From: Sphaerospermopsis aphanizomenoides BCCUSP55
Lineage (GTDB): Bacteria; Cyanobacteriota; Cyanobacteriia; Cyanobacteriales; Nostocaceae
Assembly (NCBI RefSeq): GCF_001586785.1
Contig: NZ_LUFH02000027.1
Location: 1 to 53,985, forward strand
Length of the DNA: 53,985 bases
Direction: 5' to 3'
Part shown: positions 32,679 through 42,670 of the stretch, piece after piece
How the letters are laid out: each line of letters begins with the position of its first letter
How positions within the stretch are numbered: position 1 is the first letter of the stretch
Position numbers and translations under genes: made by a program
The notes under the pieces: generated by a model
What the model saw: only the letters and a program-made list of their open reading frames with translations
Told to the model about the DNA's origin: nothing
Database searches by the model: none

Positions 32679-35675
32679 ATGGAAAAAATAGCAATTATAG
32701 GAGTTGGTTGTCGTTTTCCTGGTGCTGATAATCCATCATCTTTTTGGGAACTTCTAGCTAATAAAGTAGATGCGATTAGAGAGCTATCATCACGACCTTA
32801 TGATTGGGACTCGTTGCACGAGCATTCCGTAGTCCCTACCACTGGCAAATCAAAAAGCATAAAAGGTGGCTTTTTAGAACAAGTAGAGTACTTTGATCCT
32901 AATTTTTTTCAAATTTCTCCCAGAGAAGCAGAACGTCTTGATCCTCAGCAAAGGTTACTTTTGGAAGTTGCTTGGGAAAGTTTGGAAAATGCAGGAATAG
33001 TAGCATCAACAGAACTTAGTGGTACTCAAACGGGGGTTTTTTTAGGTGCTACTAACTATGACTACGGTGTAATCTTAGCCAAAGAAAATGCTCAAATTAA
33101 CGCTTACAATGCAGTTGGCACCAGTTTGGGCATTATTGCTAATCGCTTGTCATATTTACTAAATCTACAAGGGCCAAGTTTAGTCATAGATACTGCTTGT
33201 TCTTCATCACTGGTAGCCATTCATTATGCTTGCCAAAGTTTGTTAAGTGGAGAGTCTAATCTGTGTTTGGCTGGGGGAGTTAACCTAATTTTGTCATCCG
33301 AAGCAACAATCGCCCTCTCTCATGCCCAAATGATGGCAGCAGACGGTCGTTGCAAAACCTTTGATGCTGCTGCGGATGGTTATGTCCGGGGAGAAGGATG
33401 TGGAGTTGTAGTCCTCAAACGTCTTGCTGATGCACTGAAGGATGGAGACAATATTCAAGGAATTATTAGAGGTTCAGCCGTTAACCAAAATGGTCTCAGT
33501 AATGGACTGACAGCCCCCAATGGGCCTTCTCAACAAGCAGTTATTCGCCAAGCCTTAGCCAAGGCTGGGGTGAAACCATCACAGATCAGCTATGTCGAGA
33601 CTCAAGGTACGGCAACACCTTTGGGAGACAGCATTGAAGTGAATTCTCTCAAAGCGGTGCTGATGGAAGGTAGGGAAGTAAATCAACCTTGTTGGATTGG
33701 TTCAGTTAAGACAAATATTGGTCATTCGGAAGCTGCTTCTGGGATCGCCGGGTTGATAAAAGTAGTTTTATCGCTACAACATGGTGAGATTCCGGCTCAT
33801 CTGCATCTTCAAGAGTTAAATCCTTACATTAAAATTAAAAACACTCCTATTCAAATTCCCACAGAACTACAGCAATGGCCAGATCAAGGACAACCTAGAC
33901 TGGCTGGAGTTAGCGCCTTTGGTTTTGGCGGTACAAATGCTCATGTGATTTTAGAAGAAGCGCCCCCTCAAGTCAAAAGTCAAAATTTGCGGGAGCGTTC
34001 TTTTAATTTATTAACTTTATCAGCAAAAACTGAACCAGCGTTGCAAGCATTGGTCAGTCGCTATCAAAGTCACCTTGAGGCTGATCCAAAACTAGAATTA
34101 GCAGATATTTGTTTTACGGCAAATACAGGGCGATCGCATTTTCAGCACCGTTTAGCAGTTGTAATTGACTCAAAAGAGCAATTAATCGCACAACTAGCCG
34201 CTTTTAAAACAGGAAACCATACTACTGGATTGTTCAGCAATCAAGCAAGTAAAAAGCCGTCGAAAATCGCTTTCCTATTTACTGGAGAAGGCTGCCAGTA
34301 CCTCAACATGGGAAAGCAACTCTACGACACTCAGCCCATATTCCGCCAAACTCTTGAGCAGTGCAATGAGATTTTACGCCCCTATCTGGAACATTCACTG
34401 TTAAAAATACTATATCCTGACCAAGCAGGAGAACAAATTGCATCATTATTAGATCAAACCGCCTATACTCAACCAGCCTTATTTGCCTTTGAATATGCCC
34501 TGTATCAACTTTGGAAATCTTGGGGTATTCAACCAAATGCAGTCATGGGACATAATGTCGGCGAATATGTTGCTGCAACTATGGCAGGGGTTTTTAGCTT
34601 GGAAGATGGACTCAAACTCATCGCCCATCGGGGAAGATTGATGCAGCAGTTACCATCTGGTAGCGAGATAGTTTCAGAAAACTTGGTCAGAGAATTCATT
34701 GCACCATTTAATCAGACAGTGACGATTAATGGTTCGCCGTTAATAACATCAGTGTTGGCAGAATTTTCAGCCATAGCCAATGAAGTTACCTACAATCAGC
34801 CGCAAATACCATTAATATCCAATGTTACTGGTAATCGGGCTGATGAGGAGATGGCAACAGCACAATACTGGATCAATAATGTATTTGGTGCGGTGCAGTT
34901 TACTAAAAGTATGCAGACATTGCATCAACTTGGGTATAAAGTATTCTTAGAAATTGGTTCAAAGCCCATTTTATTGGGCATGGGGCGTGAATGCCAACCT
35001 GCCAATGAGGGTATGTGGCTACCTTCTTTGCTTCCTGGGCTGGACGAATGGCAAGTCATGCTATCTAGTTTAGGGCAGTTGTCTGTAGCCGGAGTCAAAG
35101 TAGATTGGTCAGGATTTGACCGTGATTATCAGCGGACAAAAGTTGCACTACCAACATATCCATTTCAAAGAGAGCGATATTGGATTGACACAGGCACTAT
35201 CCAGCCTCAAAAGCAATATCTGCCAAAAAAGCTCGAAATAGAACAACAAGCCGCAAAACTATCAATTTCCACCCAAAATACCAAAATTTGGCAACAGCTA
35301 GAAACGGCAGAGTCAAGCGATGTCTTCGGCGAGCGCAGCGATCGCTTGACTTTATTAATAACTTATCTTCAGGAGCAAATCGGCAGGATTTTAGGATTTA
35401 AAGGCTCTCAATTGCCCAACATAGAGCAAAATTTTTTTGAAATGGGCATGGATTCTCTAATGCTTACGGAATTGCGAAATAAAATTCAAACGGATTTGAA
35501 TTTAGATATTCCTATTAATATTTTTATGGAAGGGGTAACTATTGTCACCCTATCAACTCAGATCAACCAGCAACTAGCTCCGATAAATGTTACTCCAACT
35601 GTGGAGTCCGAAAGTAATGATCAATTTCAGTTAACAAACGCCAAAGATAGTGATTGGATTGAGATAGAAATATGA
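32679..35675 (+). CDS. Degenerate type I PKS module: KS - AT (inactive-looking) - ACP
   Basis: This 998-residue protein has a KS domain (1 to about 430), an AT-like domain (about 525-810) and an ACP (about 890-965, GMDSLM with Ser926). The KS has active-site Cys174 in DTACSSSL and His349 in NIGHSE, but the usual EAHGTGT motif reads ETQGTAT, so the decarboxylation His is Gln309. In the AT the nucleophile motif GHSxGE reads GHNVGE (Asn626), and about 40 residues including the HAFHSP segment with the catalytic His are missing. The protein therefore probably neither loads malonate nor extends the chain; it may pass the acyl group from the free ACP to its own ACP. The C-terminal tail DSDWIEIEI is a likely docking motif for the next protein, whose gene overlaps by 4 bp. 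Confidence 0.9.
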   Translation: MEKIAIIGVGCRFPGADNPSSFWELLANKVDAIRELSSRPYDWDSLHEHSVVPTTGKSKSIKGGFLEQVEYFDPNFFQISPREAERLDPQQRLLLEVAWESLENAGIVASTELSGTQTGVFLGATNYDYGVILAKENAQINAYNAVGTSLGIIANRLSYLLNLQGPSLVIDTACSSSLVAIHYACQSLLSGESNLCLAGGVNLILSSEATIALSHAQMMAADGRCKTFDAAADGYVRGEGCGVVVLKRLADALKDGDNIQGIIRGSAVNQNGLSNGLTAPNGPSQQAVIRQALAKAGVKPSQISYVETQGTATPLGDSIEVNSLKAVLMEGREVNQPCWIGSVKTNIGHSEAASGIAGLIKVVLSLQHGEIPAHLHLQELNPYIKIKNTPIQIPTELQQWPDQGQPRLAGVSAFGFGGTNAHVILEEAPPQVKSQNLRERSFNLLTLSAKTEPALQALVSRYQSHLEADPKLELADICFTANTGRSHFQHRLAVVIDSKEQLIAQLAAFKTGNHTTGLFSNQASKKPSKIAFLFTGEGCQYLNMGKQLYDTQPIFRQTLEQCNEILRPYLEHSLLKILYPDQAGEQIASLLDQTAYTQPALFAFEYALYQLWKSWGIQPNAVMGHNVGEYVAATMAGVFSLEDGLKLIAHRGRLMQQLPSGSEIVSENLVREFIAPFNQTVTINGSPLITSVLAEFSAIANEVTYNQPQIPLISNVTGNRADEEMATAQYWINNVFGAVQFTKSMQTLHQLGYKVFLEIGSKPILLGMGRECQPANEGMWLPSLLPGLDEWQVMLSSLGQLSVAGVKVDWSGFDRDYQRTKVALPTYPFQRERYWIDTGTIQPQKQYLPKKLEIEQQAAKLSISTQNTKIWQQLETAESSDVFGERSDRLTLLITYLQEQIGRILGFKGSQLPNIEQNFFEMGMDSLMLTELRNKIQTDLNLDIPINIFMEGVTIVTLSTQINQQLAPINVTPTVESESNDQFQLTNAKDSDWIEIEI

Positions 35676-38600
35676 TAGTAGAATTTTTACAAGACCTTTC
35701 TTTCAAAGGAGTTAAATTAGGACTTAACGGCGAAAAATTGCGTATTGGTGGTTCTCAGTCTGTCCTAACTTCTGATGTCATTGCTCAACTACAGCAGCAC
35801 AAAACTGAAATTTTACAGGTACTCCAAGATACCCCAGATATTCTCAATGTTTATCCCCTCTCCTATGGTCAACAAGCCATGTGGTTTCTGTGGCAATTAG
35901 CACCAGAGAATGGATTTTACAATGTGGCATTTACCTGTCGTATCTGCTCCTACGTCAATGTTACGACTTTGCAAAAGACTTTCCAGACTTTAATTGAACG
36001 TCATCCGCAGTTGCGTAGCAGTTTTCCTAAACAAGGTAACAAGCCAGTTCAAAAGATCAATCAAACCGAGTTAACAGGCTTTCAGCAGATAAATGCTTCT
36101 ACTTGGAGTGACCAGGAACTTCATCAGCAGGTTTTTCAAGAATCCCAGCAACCCTTTGACCTGGAAAATGGGTCGGTAATGCGAGTGAGTTTATTTACTC
36201 GTTCTGAACAAGAACATATTTTGTTACTAACAGTACATCATATTGCCATTGATGCTTGGTGTCTTCCATTGCTGATGGAAGAAATGATCATGACCTATCC
36301 TGCCCTAGAGTCAGGGGTTGAGCCACCTTTGACTCCTCTGAAAAACTCCTACATAGATTACGTGCGTTGGCAAAGAGAATTGTTGACAAGCACTCAAGGA
36401 GAAAAACTTTGGAACTATTGGCAAAAAAAATTGGCAGGGGACTTACCTGTACTCAACTTGCCCACAGACAGACCACGACCATCTATCCAAACTTATAACG
36501 GCGCTTCTCATAGATTCACACTATCTCCAAAGCTGACAGAACAAATCAAACAGCTGGCTCAAAAAGAAGGTGCGACTCAATCTATGGTGCTGCTGGCTGC
36601 ATTTAAGATTCTCTTATATCGTTACACGGGACAGGAAGATATTTTAGTCGGTGTTCCCTCTTCCGGTAGAACTAAATCTGAATTTATGCCACTAGTTGGC
36701 TACTTTGTCGATCCAGTTGTGATGCGGGTGAATTTCTCCGAAAGTCCCAGCTTTCAGGAGTTTCTCTCTCAAATTCGCCAAACAGTATCAGAAGCATTGG
36801 CGCATCAAGATTTTCCCTTTGCTTTGCTGGTAGAACGATTACAATCAAAGCGCGATCCTAGCCGTTCCCCTATATTTCAGGCTTTATTCAACTTTGTTTT
36901 GCAAAACTTACGGCAGTTTCCCTATAGCCAACAACTATTATTAGGTGGTGAAGTAGATCGAGAAGGATTTAAATTAAAACCTTACGAAATGTCCCAAATG
37001 GAGGGACAGTTTGATCTAGACTTGATGATGGCAGAAGGAAGTTCGGATCTAGTTGGGTTTTTCAGGTATAACACTGATTTATTTGATGAACAGACTATTG
37101 CCCAGATGGCAAGTCATTTCCAAAATATATTAGCAGCAATTATATCCAATCCACAGCAAAAAGTTAGTCAACTGCCTCTTTTCAATGAAGCAGAAAAACA
37201 GCAGATATTAATGGTCTGTCAAGACCCCGTTATCAAGTCTCAAAATAATAGATTAATTTATCCTGAATGGGCAGAGAATTCACCAATTTATGTATTAGAT
37301 TCTCATAGAGAATTGCTTCCTTTTGGTGTAGAAGGAGAGATTTATATTGGTGATACCCATCAGCAGCACGAACAAAGTACAACTGAGGTTATAGAACACC
37401 CCTTATTGGGAAGATTGCTGAGAACTAAAACATGGGGTCGCCTGCGCCGAGATGGATCTTTAGAGGTGCTGGGATTAATACAAAGGCAAGCCTGGATTGG
37501 GGGACACCGGATCAATTTCCAGACCGTAGAGCAAGAGTTACTATCAATCTTTGGTATAGAAGATTGCTATGTTATGGCGCGAGAGGGGAAACTCGTTGCT
37601 TACGTTGTTAGCTCAAAATCCTTAGCAAACGAGTCTCTCAATGCTCACTTACAGGCTAAATTGCCTGATTATATGTTGCCGATTGCTTATGTACAAGTAT
37701 CGAATTTGCCGTTGACAGCAACAGGACAAATTGATGAGCAGGTTTTGACATCTTTAGAAGTGATTGATACTAAACTTCTAGAAAAATGGCAGCAACAATT
37801 AAACAGCCATCCCGAAATTGATCAAGCAGTAGTAATTGCCAGTTCACGTCACACATCTTCACCCCCACCACTCCATTTAGCAAAACTACTACCACCAGGA
37901 ATAAATAACACAGCAATTTCCTTAACGGTTGCTGAAACTGCCTCTGTTGTTGGTCTTGTTTCTACAGAAACACCACAATTTACCACACCTGCGATTAGTG
38001 ATGGTGGTCTACTGAATATTCCAGAAGATGCTCCCAAAACGTTAACAGCAGCATTAATTCAAACAGCAAGTCGATCTAAAAATCAAGGCATTACTTACAT
38101 CTCTGCAAAAGGCGAAAAGGAATTTCAGACATACACTAGCCTATTAGACGAGGCTAAACGGATTCTCAATGGTTTGCAAAATCAAGGCTTGCAACCAGGA
38201 CAACGAGTTATCCTACAAATTGCATCTCTGCGAGATTATTTTCCCACCTTATGGGCTTGCATTTTGGGAGGAATTCAGCCTGTTACTGTAGCTGTAGCTC
38301 CCACTTACACAGAAAAAAATGCAGTTATTAATAAACTATACAATACATGGGAATTACTCGAACATCCATGTATTTTAGCGAGTGATGCTCTCGTTAAAGC
38401 ACTAGAGAATTTGCGATCGCTACTACCGCTATCGGAATTAAAAGTTTGTTCTGTAGGAGAGTTAAGAAAATACTCAGCTATCGCAGAAATTTATCCCTGT
38501 CGTCCTGATGAAGTAGCTTTCTTGCAGCTAACTTCTGGTAGCACAGGAGTTCCTAAATGTATTCAAGAAACTCATCAAGGTATTATCGCTCATATCCATG

Positions 38601-41600
38601 CAGCGCAACAATTTAATGGCTATGCAACTGAAGACATTGGACTGAATTGGTTACCAGTTGACCATGTTGTACCGATATTAACCTGCCACTTCAAAGATAC
38701 ATATTTGGGTTGTCAACAAATCGAAGTAGAAACAGCAGTTATCTTAGCTAACCCCTTAAAATGGTTAGATTTGATGGAGGAATATCGAGTTTCTCACAGT
38801 TGGTCACCAAACTTTGGATTTAAGTTAATTAGTGAGGTACTAACAAAAACTCCTGGTAAAAATTGGGATCTTTCTTCAGTTAAATTCTTGATGAATGCAG
38901 GAGAACAGGTAACTCCTAGAGTTATCCGAGAATTTTTGAATTCTGTTGCACATTTTGGTATTTCTTCTCAAGTTATGCAACCAGCTTTTGGTATGGCTGA
39001 AGTCTGTACTTGCATGACTTATCAAAATCAGTTTAACGAGCAAACTGATATTTATCGGATTAAAAAATCTTCTGTTGGCGGTCAGTTAGAGCAAACAACT
39101 GATTCTAGCATTGATGTGATTGAATTTACTGATCTTGGTCGTCCAGTTCCAGGCGTGCAAATTCGCATTACTGATGATAAAAATTCCCTTTTACCAGAAG
39201 GTGTAATCGGGCGTTTTCAGATTAAGGGAAAAGTCGTCACTCCAGGTTATTTGAATAATCCTCAAGCTAATGCAGAAGCTTTTGTTGGAGATGGTTGGTT
39301 TAATTCAGGAGACTTAGGCTTTATTCTGAATGGTCATTTGGTTTTGACCGGACGAGAGAAGGAAGTAATCATCATTAATGGAGCTAATTATTACTGCTAT
39401 GAAATCGAAGATATTGTCAATAGCATTGCAGGTGTAGCTCCCACTTATGCAGGTGCTTGTGCATTCTCTAATCAACAGACAGGAACTGAAGGATTAGCAA
39501 TTTTCTTTTCACCTGAGCAAACAGACTCTCAACTTAACTTGGAAGTTATTCAAGCTATCAGGAGAGAAGTTACTTCTCAGTTAGGAATTGCTCCTTATTA
39601 TGTGATTCCTGTAGAACGTCAGGAATTTCCTAAAACCACAAGTGGCAAAATTCAGCGTTCTCAACTGAGAAAGAAACTAGAATCTGGTGATTTTAGTTCG
39701 CTGATTCAAGAAATTGATATTAAACTCGGCAAGAACACAATTCCCGATTGGTTTTATCAGAAAGTTTGGTGTCAGAAGCAGGCGCGAATTAATCCTATTT
39801 CTACTGTCAGACAAACGGTGATAGTCTTTCTTGATGATTTAGGATTAGGACAATCACTTTGTCAAAGACTGGAAGCTCAAAATTATCCTTGTATCAAAGT
39901 TGAGGTAGGAAATCATTTTGCTCAAATTAGCAGTGAACATTATGTAGTAAATCCTGCCAATGAAGAAGATTATGCCCAGTTAATAACATCATTAATCACT
40001 AACAATTATGCCATTGGTCATATTTTCCACCTCTGGAATTATGAAATCTATAATGATGGTATTTCTAACCTAGAAAATCTTGATGTTAGTCAACAGAAAG
40101 GACTTTATAGCCTACTGTTTTTAGTGAAAGCAATAGATAAATTGCATGAAACAAAAGAGCGTATACAGTTGTTGTTTGTAGATACTTGTAGTCAAGTTAT
40201 TTTACCAACTGATGCGATTGCATATCAAAAAGCAACAGTTTTTGGCTTCCTCAAAACCATCCCCCAAGAAATACCTTGGTTGGACTGTCGTCATATTGAT
40301 CTGCCTATTGCTGCGGTGGAAATTAATAGAACTTATTTACTGGCAGAATTTTCTGTTTTGACTCCAGAGCTAGAAGTTGCTTACAGAGATGGACAACGGT
40401 TAGTTCCTCGTCTACAAAAGACAGATTTTGCCCAACAAGAACAGCAACAACTTCCTTTTAAAACAGGTGGAGTCTATTTAATCACTGGTGGACTTGGAGG
40501 TATTGGTGTTAAGATTGCTAGGTATTTGTTAGAGCATTACCAAGCTCGTTTATTGTTAATTGGTCGGACACTTTTACCAGATGAAAGCACTTGGGAAAAT
40601 TATCAAGAAGGTGAAGATAAATTAATAGCCAAGATTCAAGCGTATCAACAGCTAAGACAACTTCCCGGCGCAGTTCTTTATCAATCTGTTGATATTTGTA
40701 ATCTGGATGACATGAAACAGACCCTTGATTTGGTATCATCTCAGTGGCATACTCAAATTGATGGAGTAATTCATTTAGCGGGAGGTTTGCCAGAACACCT
40801 TATCGCGTCTGAAACGAAAGAAAGCTTAGTCGCTGGATTGCAACAAAAGGTAATGGGAACATGGGTACTCCATCACCTGCTGCAAAATCAAAATCCTGGT
40901 TTCTTCATCCACTTTTCCTCAGTCAATAGTTTCTTTGGGGGTACAGGTGTGTCCGCTTATGCGGCAGCTAATAGTTTCCAAGAAGCTTTTAGTACATATC
41001 AAAGAAAACATAGTTCCTGGCAGAGCTATTGCTTGAGTTGGAGTATGTGGGACGAAACGGGTATGAGTCGTGGCTATCCCATGAAAGACCTGAGTCAAGC
41101 TAAGGGATATTGTGCTATTTCACCATCTCAAGGTATGGATTCCTTATTAGTAGCTTTAGCACATCGCTCTCACCATCTTTTCATCGGATTGGATGCCAGC
41201 AAGTTACATATTCAGCAATTTACCTTAGATTGTCAAAGTTTACAGCAATTAACCGCCTTATTCACAGCCCAAACTAGCGAACTGTCCATTGCCCAATTGC
41301 AACTGTATGGGGTAAGCGATCGCTTTGGTACTCCCACTCACTGTAATTTCGTCCAACTGGATGAAATGCCTTTGACAGATGCAGGGGAAGTTGATATAAA
41401 ACAGTTAACTCATACTTACACAGGATTAAAGGTGACTGAGCAAACAGAACCTCGTAATCAAGTGGAAAGTCAGTTAGCTGAAATCTTTCAAAAAGTGCTG
41501 GGGCTGGAAAAAATAGGCATCCATGATAATTTCTTTACACTGGGTGGTCATTCGGTACTAGCAGCGCAAATTGTATCTCAGATACAGGAGACTTTTGGGT

Positions 41601-42610
41601 GTGATCTGCCGTTGTGGGTTCTGTTCCAGTCTTCCACCATTGCCGAATTAGCCCAAATTATTGAAAAGTCTCATCAATCATCCCCAGAAGAAGCAAATGC
41701 TAATAGGCATATTGAAGAAGCCCTCACCAATTATCCTTGCATAGTCCCGATCAAACCAGGTGGTAAGAAGCGACCTTTCTTCTTGATTCACCCAATGGCT
41801 AGTTTTGTGTTTCCTTATTACCCTGTAGCTTATCAGCTTGGTGCTGATCAACCAGTCTATGGGATACAATCACCAGGATTAACGGGATATAAAGAACCTT
41901 TAAAGCGAGTTGAAGAAATGGCGGCTTATTACATTGAAGCCATCCGTGCAGTTCAGCCCGAAGGTCCCTACTCCCTTGCAGGATGGTCATTAGGAGCGTA
42001 CATAGCTTATGAAATGGCTCTTCGTCTCCAACAAGCAAATCAGGAAGTGGACTTACTGGTACTCTTTGATTCTCCTCCTAGTTTGAAAACTGGCTACAAA
42101 GCCAGGGATTTCGGGAGAATAGCTGGTTTAATAGTAAGTTTTCAGGATAACTTGCCTTGGCTTTACGATTACCTCGCCCTGATCAGAGTAGCGGAACCCT
42201 TATCTTCGCAACCATCCCCAGGTGATGGGCAGACTAAAGGTCTAATCAAAAAGATGCTGTCATTTTTCGGTTATAGTTCTGTCAACAAAAATCACCAGGA
42301 CATGACCATAGGAGAGAAACTTGGTGTCACACTTCGTCTGTGTCAGATGGTGATGAGTAATATTCAAGCTTTGTTGCGATACAAGGCATCCTCTTATGAT
42401 GGCAAGGTGATCCTGTTAAAAACCAGTGATTCGGGACTTGACCAAGATGAAACTTGGGGTTGGCGTGAATTTGCAAAAGGTGGTGTTGATGTACATACTG
42501 TACCCGGCAATCATCTGACCTTAGTACGACATCCCAACGCATCTGCGATCGCTCAAATCCTGAGACGATACCTTGATTGTATCCCCGATACAACCTCTGA
42601 TAAGAATTAA
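35672..42610 (+). CDS. NRPS/PKS-like protein: docking - C - A remnant - acyl-AMP ligase - KR - ACP - TE
   Basis: Domains in this 2312-residue protein: TubC-like N-terminal docking domain (1-55); condensation domain (about 58-500, HHIAIDAW with His189, His190, Asp194); a truncated adenylation domain (about 500-720) with only the C-terminal part, ending LTATGQID with Gln686 instead of Lys; a full acyl-AMP ligase domain (about 780-1370, LTSGSTGVPK near 953, Lys1326 in TSGKIQR); ketoreductase (about 1600-1790, GGLGGIG near 1606, Tyr1763 and Asn1767); ACP (Ser1961 in GGHSVL); thioesterase (about 2010-2312, GWSLG with Ser2106, His2281). Ligase-KR-carrier modules in depsipeptide synthetases activate a keto acid and reduce it to a hydroxy acid; the C domain could then form an ester with the acyl chain, and TE release it. 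The gene overlaps the PKS stop (ATGA). Confidence 0.9.
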   Translation: MIVEFLQDLSFKGVKLGLNGEKLRIGGSQSVLTSDVIAQLQQHKTEILQVLQDTPDILNVYPLSYGQQAMWFLWQLAPENGFYNVAFTCRICSYVNVTTLQKTFQTLIERHPQLRSSFPKQGNKPVQKINQTELTGFQQINASTWSDQELHQQVFQESQQPFDLENGSVMRVSLFTRSEQEHILLLTVHHIAIDAWCLPLLMEEMIMTYPALESGVEPPLTPLKNSYIDYVRWQRELLTSTQGEKLWNYWQKKLAGDLPVLNLPTDRPRPSIQTYNGASHRFTLSPKLTEQIKQLAQKEGATQSMVLLAAFKILLYRYTGQEDILVGVPSSGRTKSEFMPLVGYFVDPVVMRVNFSESPSFQEFLSQIRQTVSEALAHQDFPFALLVERLQSKRDPSRSPIFQALFNFVLQNLRQFPYSQQLLLGGEVDREGFKLKPYEMSQMEGQFDLDLMMAEGSSDLVGFFRYNTDLFDEQTIAQMASHFQNILAAIISNPQQKVSQLPLFNEAEKQQILMVCQDPVIKSQNNRLIYPEWAENSPIYVLDSHRELLPFGVEGEIYIGDTHQQHEQSTTEVIEHPLLGRLLRTKTWGRLRRDGSLEVLGLIQRQAWIGGHRINFQTVEQELLSIFGIEDCYVMAREGKLVAYVVSSKSLANESLNAHLQAKLPDYMLPIAYVQVSNLPLTATGQIDEQVLTSLEVIDTKLLEKWQQQLNSHPEIDQAVVIASSRHTSSPPPLHLAKLLPPGINNTAISLTVAETASVVGLVSTETPQFTTPAISDGGLLNIPEDAPKTLTAALIQTASRSKNQGITYISAKGEKEFQTYTSLLDEAKRILNGLQNQGLQPGQRVILQIASLRDYFPTLWACILGGIQPVTVAVAPTYTEKNAVINKLYNTWELLEHPCILASDALVKALENLRSLLPLSELKVCSVGELRKYSAIAEIYPCRPDEVAFLQLTSGSTGVPKCIQETHQGIIAHIHAAQQFNGYATEDIGLNWLPVDHVVPILTCHFKDTYLGCQQIEVETAVILANPLKWLDLMEEYRVSHSWSPNFGFKLISEVLTKTPGKNWDLSSVKFLMNAGEQVTPRVIREFLNSVAHFGISSQVMQPAFGMAEVCTCMTYQNQFNEQTDIYRIKKSSVGGQLEQTTDSSIDVIEFTDLGRPVPGVQIRITDDKNSLLPEGVIGRFQIKGKVVTPGYLNNPQANAEAFVGDGWFNSGDLGFILNGHLVLTGREKEVIIINGANYYCYEIEDIVNSIAGVAPTYAGACAFSNQQTGTEGLAIFFSPEQTDSQLNLEVIQAIRREVTSQLGIAPYYVIPVERQEFPKTTSGKIQRSQLRKKLESGDFSSLIQEIDIKLGKNTIPDWFYQKVWCQKQARINPISTVRQTVIVFLDDLGLGQSLCQRLEAQNYPCIKVEVGNHFAQISSEHYVVNPANEEDYAQLITSLITNNYAIGHIFHLWNYEIYNDGISNLENLDVSQQKGLYSLLFLVKAIDKLHETKERIQLLFVDTCSQVILPTDAIAYQKATVFGFLKTIPQEIPWLDCRHIDLPIAAVEINRTYLLAEFSVLTPELEVAYRDGQRLVPRLQKTDFAQQEQQQLPFKTGGVYLITGGLGGIGVKIARYLLEHYQARLLLIGRTLLPDESTWENYQEGEDKLIAKIQAYQQLRQLPGAVLYQSVDICNLDDMKQTLDLVSSQWHTQIDGVIHLAGGLPEHLIASETKESLVAGLQQKVMGTWVLHHLLQNQNPGFFIHFSSVNSFFGGTGVSAYAAANSFQEAFSTYQRKHSSWQSYCLSWSMWDETGMSRGYPMKDLSQAKGYCAISPSQGMDSLLVALAHRSHHLFIGLDASKLHIQQFTLDCQSLQQLTALFTAQTSELSIAQLQLYGVSDRFGTPTHCNFVQLDEMPLTDAGEVDIKQLTHTYTGLKVTEQTEPRNQVESQLAEIFQKVLGLEKIGIHDNFFTLGGHSVLAAQIVSQIQETFGCDLPLWVLFQSSTIAELAQIIEKSHQSSPEEANANRHIEEALTNYPCIVPIKPGGKKRPFFLIHPMASFVFPYYPVAYQLGADQPVYGIQSPGLTGYKEPLKRVEEMAAYYIEAIRAVQPEGPYSLAGWSLGAYIAYEMALRLQQANQEVDLLVLFDSPPSLKTGYKARDFGRIAGLIVSFQDNLPWLYDYLALIRVAEPLSSQPSPGDGQTKGLIKKMLSFFGYSSVNKNHQDMTIGEKLGVTLRLCQMVMSNIQALLRYKASSYDGKVILLKTSDSGLDQDETWGWREFAKGGVDVHTVPGNHLTLVRHPNASAIAQILRRYLDCIPDTTSDKN

Positions 42611-42670
42611 CCAGCGCAGTGCTAGGTTATACCCAATTCTCATTTAAATTAATAAAATGGAGACCTCACC

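Noticed and set aside
32679-35675. Normal malonyl-extending PKS module
   Set aside because: Gln309 replaces the KS His, Asn626 replaces the AT Ser, and the second AT catalytic segment is deleted.
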